A stretch of 64,000 nt of DNA, taken from Chryseobacterium sp. MYb264 (GTDB taxonomy: Bacteria > Bacteroidota > Bacteroidia > Flavobacteriales > Weeksellaceae). Both the position numbers and the translations under genes were made by a program. Position 1 is the stretch's first letter, and each line of letters starts with the position of its first letter. Below the pieces are notes generated by a model, which saw only the letters and a list, made by a program, of their open reading frames with translations, had not been told where the DNA came from and did no database searches. The stretch spans positions 2,232,001 to 2,296,000 of the forward strand of contig NZ_CP142422.1 in NCBI RefSeq assembly GCF_035974275.1, read 5' to 3'. This document shows, in pieces, positions 1 through 8,217 of this stretch.

Positions 1-263
1 TCTTCCTCACCTGTTGCTCTTTGGTAAGTATTTCCCAAAGAAACCAGGATTTGATGCATAAACATTTTCATCTGATCAACCGGCATTTCTTTGGTCCAAA
101 GGTCGATTCTTAAAGCTTCCATTGCCTTTTCATCCCAGACAGAAATCATCACTGCTTTTGTCTCTTCCTTCTCTACCCCACCATCCTGTGCATTCCAGGT
201 CATTGTTTCCGGAATGTGGTTTTCATCTAATTCTACATCTATCGTAATCTGAGTTTTTCTCAT
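1..263 (-). CDS. gldC: Gliding motility protein GldC (C-terminal part outside window)
   Basis: The 87 visible codons begin MRKTQITIDVELDENHIPE and continue with the acidic, Trp-containing pattern of the small cytoplasmic GldC family (about 110 residues), for example TWNAQDGGVE and DLWTKEMPVDQMK. GldC is associated with the GldB/GldD gliding and type IX secretion machinery of flavobacteria; its exact biochemical role is not known. The ATG at 263 is 63 bases downstream of gldB on the same strand, so the two probably form one operon. The 3' end runs off the left edge. Family assignment is from recognition of the sequence pattern and from the gldB neighbour. Confidence 0.88.
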   Translation of the reverse strand, partial: MRKTQITIDVELDENHIPETMTWNAQDGGVEKEETKAVMISVWDEKAMEALRIDLWTKEMPVDQMKMFMHQILVSLGNTYQRATGEE

Positions 264-326
264 AACTTTCTATTTATTTCTAATACTTTATTTTCTAGCA
301 ATTGGTTTAAAAATTCCGTTTGCTTT

Positions 327-1310
327 CTATTTTAATTTTGGTTTATACCCTGACTGATTAAAAATTATCGTCGCATCCATTTTCAGGAAATCCAATAATT
401 TTGTTTCTGGCTTTTCTTTCAAATAAGATTTACAAATCTGCCATCCGGTAAAAATCCCTATTTGCGGTGAAGATTCGTTGTCAATTTCTGTATAAAATTT
501 TGAAAAAGGTCCGGGCGCAAGAAAACGTTCCTGCAGACGGTGGTCATCTCCAAAAAGCAAATTATTTTCCACAAAATAATTCCAGATATTCGCTTCATTG
601 GCCACGGCCCATTCATACTGCTTCTGGGTATAGTTCATTTTAAGATAATCCGGAAAATCTGGCAAAAATGCATCCTGAAGAATCATAATCTTTCCATTCA
701 ACATCATCTGATCGATAAATTTCTGATGATCAGGAGATTCTTTCACAATACCCTCAGCAAAAATCTGCGAAACCTTCGGAACGATATTATTAGGATTCAT
801 CGATTTCTGAAAATACATTTCCAGGCCTTTATAATTTGGATTATTTTCTCCCATAAATCCCGTCACATCAATGAACAGGAAATTTTCTTTAGAATCGTAA
901 AATATAGGATCCTGTGCCATTTGTAAGGCAGAGGAGAACAAAAACACTTTGGGGCTCTTAAACTCCGGAAAATAATATTTGATATGTGAGAACATTTCAT
1001 GAAGCTCATTATTAAGCTTCTGCTGATCTATCTTTCCAATTGCCTCTTTATATACTTTTATTTCTTCAGCATCAGCCATTCTTTTGGCAAAATCAGCATC
1101 AGAAACCGTTCCCTGAAACCAAGGAAACTTTGCTTTGAACTGATCCAAAGTCAGATTCTGATCATAAAATTCTTTAGAAATATCTGTAATTTCTACTTTT
1201 TCCGCCGGATTTTTGACTTCAATATTCCATTGATTCTTAGATTCTTTTTTACAAGAACTCAATCCTGCAACTAAAATGAGAGAAAGCGCAATAATTCTGA
1301 AAATCTTCAT
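327..1310 (-). CDS. gldB: Gliding motility lipoprotein GldB
   Basis: 327 residues with a lipoprotein signal peptide; the lipobox ends LSSC, giving lipidated Cys20. The rest is a soluble mixed helix/sheet domain with the GldB landmarks: a FPWFQGTVSD-like segment near residue 65, LFIDVTGFMGENNPNYKG in the middle and a C-terminal GWQICKSYLKEKPE segment. GldB is a membrane lipoprotein needed for gliding in Flavobacterium johnsoniae; non-gliding relatives keep it, suggesting a wider role in secretion or envelope upkeep. gldC follows directly downstream. The start ATG at 1310 is the only one that gives a full signal peptide. Confidence 0.9.
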   Translation of the reverse strand: MKIFRIIALSLILVAGLSSCKKESKNQWNIEVKNPAEKVEITDISKEFYDQNLTLDQFKAKFPWFQGTVSDADFAKRMADAEEIKVYKEAIGKIDQQKLNNELHEMFSHIKYYFPEFKSPKVFLFSSALQMAQDPIFYDSKENFLFIDVTGFMGENNPNYKGLEMYFQKSMNPNNIVPKVSQIFAEGIVKESPDHQKFIDQMMLNGKIMILQDAFLPDFPDYLKMNYTQKQYEWAVANEANIWNYFVENNLLFGDDHRLQERFLAPGPFSKFYTEIDNESSPQIGIFTGWQICKSYLKEKPETKLLDFLKMDATIIFNQSGYKPKLK

Positions 1311-1363
1311 TATTTTTACAAAAATTTTGATTCACAAAAATACGGATTATTAAAACAATCAAC

Positions 1364-2002
1364 ATGATGAATAATAAAATATTTACTACCCTTTTCCTGT
1401 TCTCCGGACTAAGCATACTTTCCGCTCAGGCACTTGAATTCAAGGATAAAAATCTTGAAAAAGCAGTACTGGAAAACTTTGATATTAATAAGAGCGGTGT
1501 TATTGAAAAGTTTGAAGGCGAGCAAATCACGAACTTGTTTTTGGCCAAAAGGAATATTACTTCTACAGAAGACCTTGCTTTTTTTCCGAACGCAAAAATG
1601 ATCGTTTTAGATGAAAACCCGATTCCCAATGTTGCCTTAAAAAATCTGGAAAGTCTTGATTTGTTTTCCTGTACAGGATGTAAAATTTCAGCTTTCTCAG
1701 CAGAAAATCTGAAAAGCCTGGCTTCATTATACTTAGATAATAATGAGATTCAAACTTTTTCTTTAAAGGCAACTCCAAGAATCGATCAGTTAACGATTTC
1801 GATCAATAAGCTTAAAAGTATTGATGTAAGTTCGCTTAAATATTTAAGAAAATTAAACGTTGAACACAACCAGATTCAAAAGTTGGATATTTCTAAAAAT
1901 CTAAATTTGCAGACATTAAATATCGGTGGAAATAAAATGAAGGAAACCGACATTAAAAAAGGAGCAAAAACAGATTTCACCCTTTTTGGAGCTGAACAAT
2001 AA
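1364..2002 (+). CDS. Secreted leucine-rich-repeat protein
   Basis: 212 residues. An N-terminal hydrophobic signal peptide (about residues 5-21, ending SAQA) is followed by a linker and then irregular leucine-rich repeats of about 20-22 residues (for example LASLYLDNNEIQTFSL, LRKLNVEHNQIQKLDI, LQTLNIGGNKM). Such short LRR proteins in Bacteroidota are exported and probably mediate protein binding; no partner can be inferred. There is no T9SS sorting domain at the C-terminus, which ends soon after the last repeat. It is divergent from gldB (53 bases apart) and only 7 bases upstream of the next acetyltransferase gene, so it may start a co-transcribed group reaching nadE. Confidence 0.75.
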   Translation: MMNNKIFTTLFLFSGLSILSAQALEFKDKNLEKAVLENFDINKSGVIEKFEGEQITNLFLAKRNITSTEDLAFFPNAKMIVLDENPIPNVALKNLESLDLFSCTGCKISAFSAENLKSLASLYLDNNEIQTFSLKATPRIDQLTISINKLKSIDVSSLKYLRKLNVEHNQIQKLDISKNLNLQTLNIGGNKMKETDIKKGAKTDFTLFGAEQ

Positions 2003-2009
2003 TAAAAAA

Positions 2010-2543
2010 ATGCATTTAGAAACCGAAAGACTGATTCTGAGAAAATTGGAGGAAACAGATGTTGAGCGAATGTTTTTGCTTGATTCCAATCCTGATGTCA
2101 TGAAATATATCGGTGTTGCTCCTTTATCTGAGCCTAATCAATCAAAAGAAGTTATAGAAATCATTCAAAAGCAATATCTGGAAACAGGCTTGGGAAGACT
2201 TGCTGTAATTGAAAAATCCACAGGCTTACTGATTGGATGGAGCGGTCTAAAACTTTTAACCCAAGAAACCAACGGGTATAAAAATGTATACGAATTAGGC
2301 TATCGTTTTTTACCTGAATCCTGGGGAAAAGGCTTTGCTACGGAAGCAGCTCAAGCAGCATTGGAATATGGATTTCAAGAGCTGAAAGCAAATACAATTT
2401 ATGCGTATGCCCATTGTGAAAATGAAGCATCCCATCATATTTTAACAAAACTGGGATTTGAAAAAACAGGTGAATTTGAAGAGCCCGACGGTATTTGCTT
2501 CTGGTATGAATTAACTCAAGAAAAATATAGTATAAAATCATGA
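2010..2543 (+). CDS. GNAT family N-acetyltransferase (RimJ/RimL type)
   Basis: 177 residues from the ATG at 2010. The start MHLETERLILRKLEETDVE is the classic opening of the RimJ/RimL acetyltransferase branch. The acetyl-CoA loop appears as LPESWGKGFATEA near residue 105, and the ending LTKLGFEKTGEFEEPDG is also typical. It would transfer acetyl from acetyl-CoA to an amine on a small molecule or protein N-terminus; substrate unknown. A TTG eight codons upstream (1986) is in frame but lies inside the preceding gene, so ATG at 2010 is preferred. It overlaps the next acetyltransferase by 4 bases (ATGA), indicating translational coupling. Confidence 0.85.
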   Translation: MHLETERLILRKLEETDVERMFLLDSNPDVMKYIGVAPLSEPNQSKEVIEIIQKQYLETGLGRLAVIEKSTGLLIGWSGLKLLTQETNGYKNVYELGYRFLPESWGKGFATEAAQAALEYGFQELKANTIYAYAHCENEASHHILTKLGFEKTGEFEEPDGICFWYELTQEKYSIKS

Positions 2544-3097
2544 TATCATTAAGACCTGAAGAGGAAAAAGATAAGGAAAAAGTTTTACAGATCATTGAAG
2601 AAGCTTTCAGAAATGTTGAAAACAGTGACCATCAGGAACATGTTTTGGTTGAAAACCTTAGAAAGTCACAAGATTTTATTCCGGAATTATCTATAGTTGC
2701 TGATTTTGTGAATGATGACACCGGTGAAGAAGAATTGGTAGGACATATCTTATTCACGAAAGTAACGATAGAAAACGGTTCAGCATCTTTTGAATCCTTA
2801 GCTTTGGCTCCTGTTTCCGTAAAACCCGAATATCAAAATCAGGGGATTGGCGGACATTTGATCGCTTTCGGACATGTAATTGCTCAGGAATTGGGATTTA
2901 AATCCGTTGTTTTAGTCGGTCATGAAAAATATTATCCGAAATTTGAATACAGAAAAGCGACTGATTTTGGAATTACTTTTCCTTTTGATGTTCCCGAAGA
3001 AAACGGAATGGCTGTCGAGCTCATTGAAGATGGCTTAAAGGGCGTAAATGGAATGGTAAAATATCCTAAAGAATTTGGAATAGAATATAAAAATTAA
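2540..3097 (+). CDS. GNAT family N-acetyltransferase (YhbS-like)
   Basis: 185 residues. The acetyl-CoA binding motif VKPEYQNQGIGGHLIAFG (about residues 95-112) matches the R/Q-x-x-G-x-G/A consensus of GNAT enzymes. The following segment VVLVGHEKYYPKFEY is characteristic of the YhbS-like group. Substrate is unknown. The start codon overlaps the stop of the upstream acetyltransferase gene, and nadE begins 7 bases downstream, so the three genes are probably one transcript. The two adjacent GNAT proteins are not close copies of each other. Confidence 0.85.
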   Translation: MISLRPEEEKDKEKVLQIIEEAFRNVENSDHQEHVLVENLRKSQDFIPELSIVADFVNDDTGEEELVGHILFTKVTIENGSASFESLALAPVSVKPEYQNQGIGGHLIAFGHVIAQELGFKSVVLVGHEKYYPKFEYRKATDFGITFPFDVPEENGMAVELIEDGLKGVNGMVKYPKEFGIEYKN

Positions 3098-3104
3098 ACA
3101 TACA

Positions 3105-3896
3105 ATGCAGACACAAAAAATAATAGATCATATTGTCAATTGGCTGAAAGATTATGCAGTACAATCAAGAGTAAACGGATATGTCATCGGAGTTTCTGGT
3201 GGTGTAGATTCAGGAGTTGTCTCTACTTTAGCAGCGATGACGGGTTTAAATACCTTATTAATTGAAATGCCGATCCGCCAGAAGGAAGATCAGGTAAACC
3301 GAGCCTGGGAACATATGAATGATTTGAAATCAAAATTCCCGAATGTTGAAACAATGTCTGTAAACCTTACGCCTGCTTTTGAAGAGCTTTACAAGACATT
3401 TGACGTTCATGATGACCTGTATCCGAATGAAAAACTGGCTTTTGCCAACACAAGATCGCGTTTAAGAATGCTTACCTTGTATTATTATGGCCAGATTAAC
3501 GGTCTTTTGGTGTGCGGAACAGGAAATAAGGTTGAAGATTTCGGTATCGGTTTTTACACAAAATATGGCGATGGCGGTGTAGATGTTTCTCCCATTGCAG
3601 ATCTTTACAAAACTGAAGTTTATAAATTGGCAACCGGACTTAATTTGGTTAAAAGCATTCAGGAAGCCATTCCTACAGACGGGCTTTGGGATGCGGAAAG
3701 AACAGATGAAGATCAGATTGGTGCCACGTATCCTGAACTTGAGAAAATCCAGAAAGAATACGGAACCAAAACAGCAGAAGACTACGAAGGCAGAGATAAA
3801 GAAGTATTCTTAATTTTCGACCGAATGCATAAGGCTGCTCAACATAAAATGAACCCGATTCCGGTTTGTGATATTCCGGAAGAATGGAGGATATAA
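3105..3896 (+). CDS. nadE: NAD+ synthase, ammonia-dependent
   Basis: 263 residues, the size of the short NH3-dependent NadE without a glutaminase domain. The ATP-pyrophosphatase P-loop SGGVDS is at residues 31-36. Further family marks are NTRSRLRMLTLYYYG and GTGNKVEDFGIGFYTKYGDGGVD, which build the deamido-NAD and ATP sites. It catalyses ATP-dependent amidation of deamido-NAD+, the final step of NAD+ synthesis, in the cytoplasm. Ammonia must come from free NH4+ or another protein, because no amidohydrolase domain is fused. It is the last gene of the run beginning at 1364. Confidence 0.95.
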   Translation: MQTQKIIDHIVNWLKDYAVQSRVNGYVIGVSGGVDSGVVSTLAAMTGLNTLLIEMPIRQKEDQVNRAWEHMNDLKSKFPNVETMSVNLTPAFEELYKTFDVHDDLYPNEKLAFANTRSRLRMLTLYYYGQINGLLVCGTGNKVEDFGIGFYTKYGDGGVDVSPIADLYKTEVYKLATGLNLVKSIQEAIPTDGLWDAERTDEDQIGATYPELEKIQKEYGTKTAEDYEGRDKEVFLIFDRMHKAAQHKMNPIPVCDIPEEWRI

Positions 3897-3950
3897 TGTA
3901 TCAATTTACCAATGTAGCAGTATAACAATTATGGAGACGCCGGAATATCT

Positions 3951-4078
3951 CACATTGATACACTGTTACACCGATACATTGCTACATTGGTACATTGCTA
4001 CATTGCTACATTGGTACACTGCTACATTGCTACATTGCTACATTGGTAAATTGGTACACTGCTACATTAATAAATTGG
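3951..4078 (+). repeat. Tandem 8-bp repeat array (TACATTGC/TACATTGG)
   Basis: About 16 consecutive 8-bp units. From 3975 they read TACATTGC or TACATTGG with few substitutions, and the periodicity holds to 4078; the first three units (3951-3974) are more degenerate. Just before the array, at 3909-3922, the reverse complement of the unit occurs (CCAATGTAGCAG), so the array is flanked by an inverted copy. It fills the gap between nadE and the ribonuclease gene and ends six bases before that gene's ATG. Confidence 0.85.
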
Positions 4079-4084
4079 TAAAAA

Positions 4085-4576
4085 ATGAACAACAAAACGC
4101 GTCCTTTATTTTTCATTTGTTTAGGTCTTCTCTTCGGAATGGCGGTGATGTATATTTATAATAATTTCATCGCGGATTCAAAAGCTGAAAATAGAAAACC
4201 TGTTATTGAATATGGTTCTACATCAGGAAATCAAAACAGCGCAGACCCATCTATTGACGAGCTGACCAATGAAAAAACAGTGATTCAGTATGTGAAGCAG
4301 AATCACCAACTTCCCAATTGTTACATCACAAAAAATGAAGCCAGAAAACAAGGCTGGAATGCTGCACAAGGCAACCTTTGTGAAGTTTTACCGGGAAAAG
4401 CTATTGGTGGTGATAAATTCAGCAACAGAGAAAAAACATTGCCTCAAGGTGTACAATATTTTGAAGCAGACGTCAATTATCATTGCGGAAACAGAAATGC
4501 AGACCGAATTGTTTTCACAGAAAATGGAGAGGTTTATTTAACGAAAGATCATTATAAAAGTTTTGAAAAGCAGTAA
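4085..4576 (+). CDS. Barnase-like guanyl-preferring ribonuclease, membrane-anchored or secreted
   Basis: 163 residues. A hydrophobic segment at residues 8-25 forms a signal anchor, followed by a low-complexity linker to about residue 60. The C-terminal domain (about 62-163) is barnase-like: it has LPNCYITKNEARKQGW, closely matching the barnase core, and the three catalytic positions are preserved as E127 (FEADVNY), R141 (ADRIVF) and H156 (KDHYKSF), equal to barnase E73, R87 and H102. It should cleave single-stranded RNA, preferring G. Residues C79, C99 and C134 are extra compared with barnase, which has none. A barstar gene follows 44 bases downstream. The 8-bp repeat array leaves almost no room for a normal 5' leader. 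Confidence 0.88.
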   Translation: MNNKTRPLFFICLGLLFGMAVMYIYNNFIADSKAENRKPVIEYGSTSGNQNSADPSIDELTNEKTVIQYVKQNHQLPNCYITKNEARKQGWNAAQGNLCEVLPGKAIGGDKFSNREKTLPQGVQYFEADVNYHCGNRNADRIVFTENGEVYLTKDHYKSFEKQ

Positions 4577-4620
4577 GTTGATAGGATTCATCATTACTGC
4601 AATGACAAAAAATAAAAATT

Positions 4621-4908
4621 ATGAATACAATATACATAGATTTTACTGAGATTGGAGATTACGAAGATTTCTACACTCAGCTTAAAGAAAAACTTACACT
4701 TCCTGAACATTTTGGAGATAATCTGGACGCACTTTCAGATGTGATCGCCGGAGCGATTGAAATGCCGCTTCATTTGGAATTTGTCAATATGAGCGTAGAT
4801 CAACTGGAGCTTTTTGAAGATCTTTTAACGACATTGGAAGATGCTGAAGACGACGTGGAAGATTTTACCTTCACGTATTACCTTGAGCAATACGAAGATG
4901 AAGACTAG
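4621..4908 (+). CDS. Barstar-family ribonuclease inhibitor
   Basis: 95 residues, acidic, with the barstar core HFGDNLDALSDVIAG at about residues 30-44. D36 and D40 correspond to barstar D35 and D39, the residues that plug the barnase active site. The protein has no signal sequence, so it acts in the cytoplasm, protecting the cell from the adjacent ribonuclease before export. The C-terminus ends in an acidic tail (YLEQYEDED). It lies 44 bases downstream of the nuclease on the same strand, the standard enzyme-inhibitor order. A strong terminator follows at 4936. Confidence 0.92.
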   Translation: MNTIYIDFTEIGDYEDFYTQLKEKLTLPEHFGDNLDALSDVIAGAIEMPLHLEFVNMSVDQLELFEDLLTTLEDAEDDVEDFTFTYYLEQYEDED

Positions 4909-4935
4909 TAGAAATTTAAAGTTTTTAAAAGGAAA

Positions 4936-4966
4936 AAAGCAGAAAATTTGAAATTTTCTGCTTTTT
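4936..4966 (+). terminator. Intrinsic terminator after barstar
   Basis: Perfect 14-bp stem AAAGCAGAAAATTT / AAATTTTCTGCTTT with a one-base loop centre, followed by TTTAT. It sits 28 bases after the barstar stop codon. Confidence 0.85.
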
Positions 4967-5297
4967 ATACATCTGAACACTGAATAATTCTCGCCACAAC
5001 AGCCACAGCCTGTTCAAGCATTACGAGAGGTATTTTACTGCTTCCAGAACAGAATTTTATTTTGTATTTGAGAGGTGACAACCCCAAATCAAAAAACAGG
5101 AAATGAAAAATGGAGTGTGTCTTCCTATTTCGGTATTCTTCTGTTTTTAAGAAGCAGCAGTAAAGCAAAAAAAACTAACAAAACATCAGAGACCATATCC
5201 ACCCCTGATTTTCGCGCTTATTTCTATTCAAAACACCTTTAAATAAAGAGATTTTGTATTCCCTTTTGTGGTATCTATTTATTTTTAATGAATATAT
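4967..5297. other. Gap without a convincing gene
   Basis: Only a 67-codon minus-strand open frame (4965-5168) lies here. It has no signal or family match I can support, although its ending FCSGSSKIPLVMLEQAVAVV looks protein-like and could be a remnant. The rest is AT-rich leader DNA for the Crp-type gene. Confidence 0.5.
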
Positions 5298-5327
5298 TTA
5301 TTTGTTACTTTTATATCCAACAAATAA
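5298..5327 (+). promoter_or_regulatory. Inverted repeat in front of the Crp-type gene, candidate operator
   Basis: Perfect arms TTATTTGTT (5298-5306) and AACAAATAA (5319-5327), 12-base spacer, ending 11 bases before the start codon. Crp/Fnr proteins bind such two-fold symmetric sites, so autoregulation is possible; this is inference from position and symmetry. Confidence 0.4.
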
Positions 5328-5337
5328 GTAATAAAAT

Positions 5338-5934
5338 ATGATCATCTGTGAAGAACTTTTGCTTTCTCATGGGGCTGAGCTGCAAAATTACAATTCAGGT
5401 GAATTTATTTTTGAAGAAGGAGCTACACCGCGGTATTATTTTCAGATAAGAAGCGGCACGGTAGTCATCAACAGTATTTTGGACGACGGAAAGGAATTCA
5501 TTCATGGGATTCCTTTTGAAGGACATTGTTTTGCGGAAACGTACCTATTTCACAACGTAAATTATGCAATTAATGCTATTGCCATTACCGCCTGTGAAAT
5601 TATCAGAATGGAAAAAAAGAAGTTTTTTAAATTTCTGCTGAAACATCCTGAACAGATATTTCACCTCTATTCGTACACAGCGGATAGAATGCATTACAGA
5701 TATTTAACGGCAGCAGCGCTGTCCTTCAGAGATCCTTTAACCAAAATAGATTTGGTGATGAATTACTTCAAAGACTATTTCGGAGGTAAGGAAAAGCATT
5801 CTTTTCTTATTCCCTACACCCGGCAGCAGTTGGCATCCCTCACCGGATTACGAATAGAAACCGTGATCCGGACCGTGAAGAAGATGGAAAAGCTTGATAT
5901 GGTAAAAATCGATAATACAAAGATTTACTATTAA
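5338..5934 (+). CDS. Crp/Fnr family transcriptional regulator
   Basis: 198 residues. The N-terminal cyclic-nucleotide-binding-like beta-barrel covers about 1-120 (GEFIFEEGATPRYYFQIRSGTV is typical), the dimer helix about 120-150, and the C-terminal helix-turn-helix about 160-198 (YTRQQLASLTGLRIETVIRTVKKME). No CxxC cluster motif is visible, so it is not an Fe-S Fnr. The effector pocket is not conserved enough to predict a ligand, as in many flavobacterial members. The gene stands alone, with an inverted repeat just upstream and a terminator downstream. Confidence 0.9.
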   Translation: MIICEELLLSHGAELQNYNSGEFIFEEGATPRYYFQIRSGTVVINSILDDGKEFIHGIPFEGHCFAETYLFHNVNYAINAIAITACEIIRMEKKKFFKFLLKHPEQIFHLYSYTADRMHYRYLTAAALSFRDPLTKIDLVMNYFKDYFGGKEKHSFLIPYTRQQLASLTGLRIETVIRTVKKMEKLDMVKIDNTKIYY

Positions 5935-5946
5935 GCATGAAAACAA

Positions 5947-5974
5947 AAATCCCTGACTATTCGTCAGGGATTTT
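5947..5974. terminator. Bidirectional terminator
   Basis: Stem AAAATCCCTGAC / GTCAGGGATTTT with a four-base loop, between the convergent Crp-type gene and phosphatase gene; A-tract on the left and T-tract on the right serve both strands. Confidence 0.85.
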
Positions 5975-5997
5975 CTGTGATTTTTTATCTTATTCAA

Positions 5998-7644
5998 CTA
6001 TCTTCCAATAGCTTCTGTAATCGGATTTCCAACATTTCCACTGGGAAACTGAATCTTTAGTAACGCAGAAACCGTAGGAGCGATGTCTGTCATAAAGTAA
6101 GGCTTATTGCTTTCCCCATGCTGAATTCCCCAACCCATAAATAACAAAGGAATGTGAGAATCATAGGAATTCCAAACACTGTGTGTCGTTCCCGTTTTGG
6201 CGTAAGGAGGTAGCATAGAATCGTGAGAGATCAACTGAATATCTCCACTTCTCTGTCTGTTTATTCCATTAATAATTCTTTGTTTAATAGGCTCGGGGAT
6301 GCTGGCTTCCTGAACTTTCTCTGCTGAAACAGCATATAAAACCGTAGGATCTTTTTCTATTTCTTTGATCGCGAAATCTCTTACCGCATCTAATTCTAAT
6401 TTATTATCAGCCAATACTTTTCTATCAAAATAAACCTGGTAATTTTCAATAGAATTGATCAATTTATCAACCCCGAATTTATCTTTTAATTTTTGATTGA
6501 TATTTTTCTCCATACCTTCTCCAAAGAATCCGGTAGGAAGTTTATGCTCCTGAAGGAAACCTACGGAATGCGCACCTCCGTGATCAGCGGAAAGGAATAC
6601 TGTATATTGTCCTTTACCTACTTTTTCATCTAAATAATTGAAAAATTTAGCAAAATCCTGATCCAGTCTTAAGTAGACATCCTCAACTTCAATAGAGTTC
6701 GGACCAAATTTATGACCTGCATAATCTGTTGATGCCAAATTGATGGCTAAGAAATCCGTCACATCATCGTTACCCATTTTTTCACCTTCTACAGCTGCTT
6801 CGGCCATTTTCAGCGTTAATGTATTTCCGAAAGGCGTATATCTGATATTGTCTTTTCTTTCTTTATAATCTTTCGCTAGATTAGCATAAGGGAAAGTCGG
6901 CGTTTTAGCACTTCCCAACAATCCTTCCCAAGCTGAATTATCCGGAGAACTTTCCGTATACTGATTGATCGGAAGCAAGGTATTCCAGCCATTGGCCACC
7001 AGCTGATCCGGAAGTGACTGAGCATTAAAAGATTTTACCCATTGCGGCAAATCGTTCATATACCAAGTACTCGTAATGAAATTTCCTGTAGAATCATCAA
7101 ACCAGAACGCTCCTGTTGGCGTGTGTCCGGCCGGTAAAATAGATGCTCTGTCTTTCAAAGAAACCCCTACAACCTTCGACTGGAAATTTGTTGCCAGTCT
7201 TAATTCGTCTGTAACTGTTGTAGACCAAAGGTTTTTCGGAGAATGGCTTCCTACTTTAACATTGGTTGTCCCTACCGGTTTCACACTTTCGTCTGTTGTA
7301 CAATACACATTTTTCCCCGTTTCTTTATCGGTCCAGTCATTTCCTGCAATCCCGTGAATCGCCGGAACCGAACCTGTATAAATACTCGTATGTCCCAAAG
7401 CCGTTACCGTAGGAACGTAAGGAATATGAACGTTATTCAGGGAATATCCTGAGTTTAACAGTCTTTTGAAACCGTCGTTACCAAACTTATTGTAAAAACG
7501 ATACAGATAATCCCAACGCATCTGGTCTACGACTAAACCAACCACTAATTTGGGTCTTTCTAATTGAGAATTTTTGTTCTTCTGCGCATTGATTGTCATT
7601 ACGGACAAGAAAGTAGCCGCCGCAATCGAAATTTTCCTAAGCAT
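5998..7644 (-). CDS. pafA: PafA-type alkaline phosphatase (phosphate-irrepressible), periplasmic
   Basis: 548 residues with a signal peptide (about 1-21, ending MTINAQ). The sequence follows Elizabethkingia PafA with a two-residue offset: metal ligand D40, nucleophile T81 (VPTVTALGH), N102, and K164/R166 in SLKDRAS correspond to D38, T79, N100, K162 and R164 of that enzyme. Further zinc-ligand motifs are NLASTDYAGHKFGP and SADHGGAHS. It is a two-zinc phosphomonoesterase releasing Pi from many organic phosphates in the periplasm; PafA enzymes are not inhibited or repressed by phosphate as PhoA is. It is monocistronic and convergent with the Crp-type gene. Confidence 0.93.
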   Translation of the reverse strand: MLRKISIAAATFLSVMTINAQKNKNSQLERPKLVVGLVVDQMRWDYLYRFYNKFGNDGFKRLLNSGYSLNNVHIPYVPTVTALGHTSIYTGSVPAIHGIAGNDWTDKETGKNVYCTTDESVKPVGTTNVKVGSHSPKNLWSTTVTDELRLATNFQSKVVGVSLKDRASILPAGHTPTGAFWFDDSTGNFITSTWYMNDLPQWVKSFNAQSLPDQLVANGWNTLLPINQYTESSPDNSAWEGLLGSAKTPTFPYANLAKDYKERKDNIRYTPFGNTLTLKMAEAAVEGEKMGNDDVTDFLAINLASTDYAGHKFGPNSIEVEDVYLRLDQDFAKFFNYLDEKVGKGQYTVFLSADHGGAHSVGFLQEHKLPTGFFGEGMEKNINQKLKDKFGVDKLINSIENYQVYFDRKVLADNKLELDAVRDFAIKEIEKDPTVLYAVSAEKVQEASIPEPIKQRIINGINRQRSGDIQLISHDSMLPPYAKTGTTHSVWNSYDSHIPLLFMGWGIQHGESNKPYFMTDIAPTVSALLKIQFPSGNVGNPITEAIGR

Positions 7645-7833
7645 TCAGTAAAATTTTATTGAGGACAAATGTAAGTCTTTTGAGACGTTTAGAATATGAA
7701 ATTTCATTCAAATTTAGGTTTCATTTATCTTATTTAAAACCATTACAATCTATTTTTCCGTGATTTTCCAAAAAAAACAAAGGAATATACTTTAAATTTT
7801 CTTCGTATTAGAAAGCTTTTAAATAAAAATAAT

Positions 7834-7841
7834 TAAATTTG
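7834..7841 (+). promoter_or_regulatory. TANNTTTG -7 element
   Basis: TAAATTTG, an exact match to the Bacteroidota -7 consensus, 49 bases before the ATG at 7891. No clear TTG lies at the expected distance upstream, so confidence is moderate. Confidence 0.4.
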
Positions 7842-7890
7842 AGAATAATAAAATATCCTTTGATATCCTTCCCTCAAATAGTAATAAGAT

Positions 7891-8217
7891 ATGCAAATAC
7901 TTAGACCGTTTCTTTTATTTATTTCAATTGTCCTGTTTGGATGGCTCTTTGTAAGCAACGCAATACAGATTAACATGGCTTCAACACTCAATGAGGCTGA
8001 AATAAAATCTGAAATAACCAGAATCAATAATTTTACAGATACTGAGGATCTTAAACAGTACGCCATCGGAAAGGTCAATTATCTGAAATCCATGCGTGAA
8101 AAAAGTTCCCACCGATCACTCATAAGAGCCACTATTATCCTATTACTAGCATTGCTGCAAATTATTCTGTATGCAACACGAGCCAATTTTTCAACAACAA
8201 AAGCGAAAAATTTTTAA
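7891..8217 (+). CDS. Small membrane protein of unknown function
   Basis: 108 residues. Two hydrophobic segments (about 5-25 and 80-98) flank a hydrophilic, charged region of about 55 residues predicted to be helical (LNEAEIKSEITRINNFTD). I do not recognise a family. The gene overlaps the next unknown gene by one base (TAATG), strongly suggesting coupled translation and a shared role. Upstream is a long AT-rich gap with a TANNTTTG element. Confidence 0.7.
   Translation: MQILRPFLLFISIVLFGWLFVSNAIQINMASTLNEAEIKSEITRINNFTDTEDLKQYAIGKVNYLKSMREKSSHRSLIRATIILLLALLQIILYATRANFSTTKAKNF

Noticed and set aside
3951..4078. CRISPR-like appearance of a repeat array
   Set aside because: Units are 8 bp and contiguous without spacers; no cas genes.
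3868..4161. 97-codon plus-strand frame with repeated LLHWYTATLLHCY
   Set aside because: It is only the translation of the 8-bp tandem repeat array and overlaps nadE and the RNase gene.
4965..5168. 67-codon minus-strand frame
   Set aside because: No family match, no start context, contains a hairpin terminator at its end; at most a remnant.
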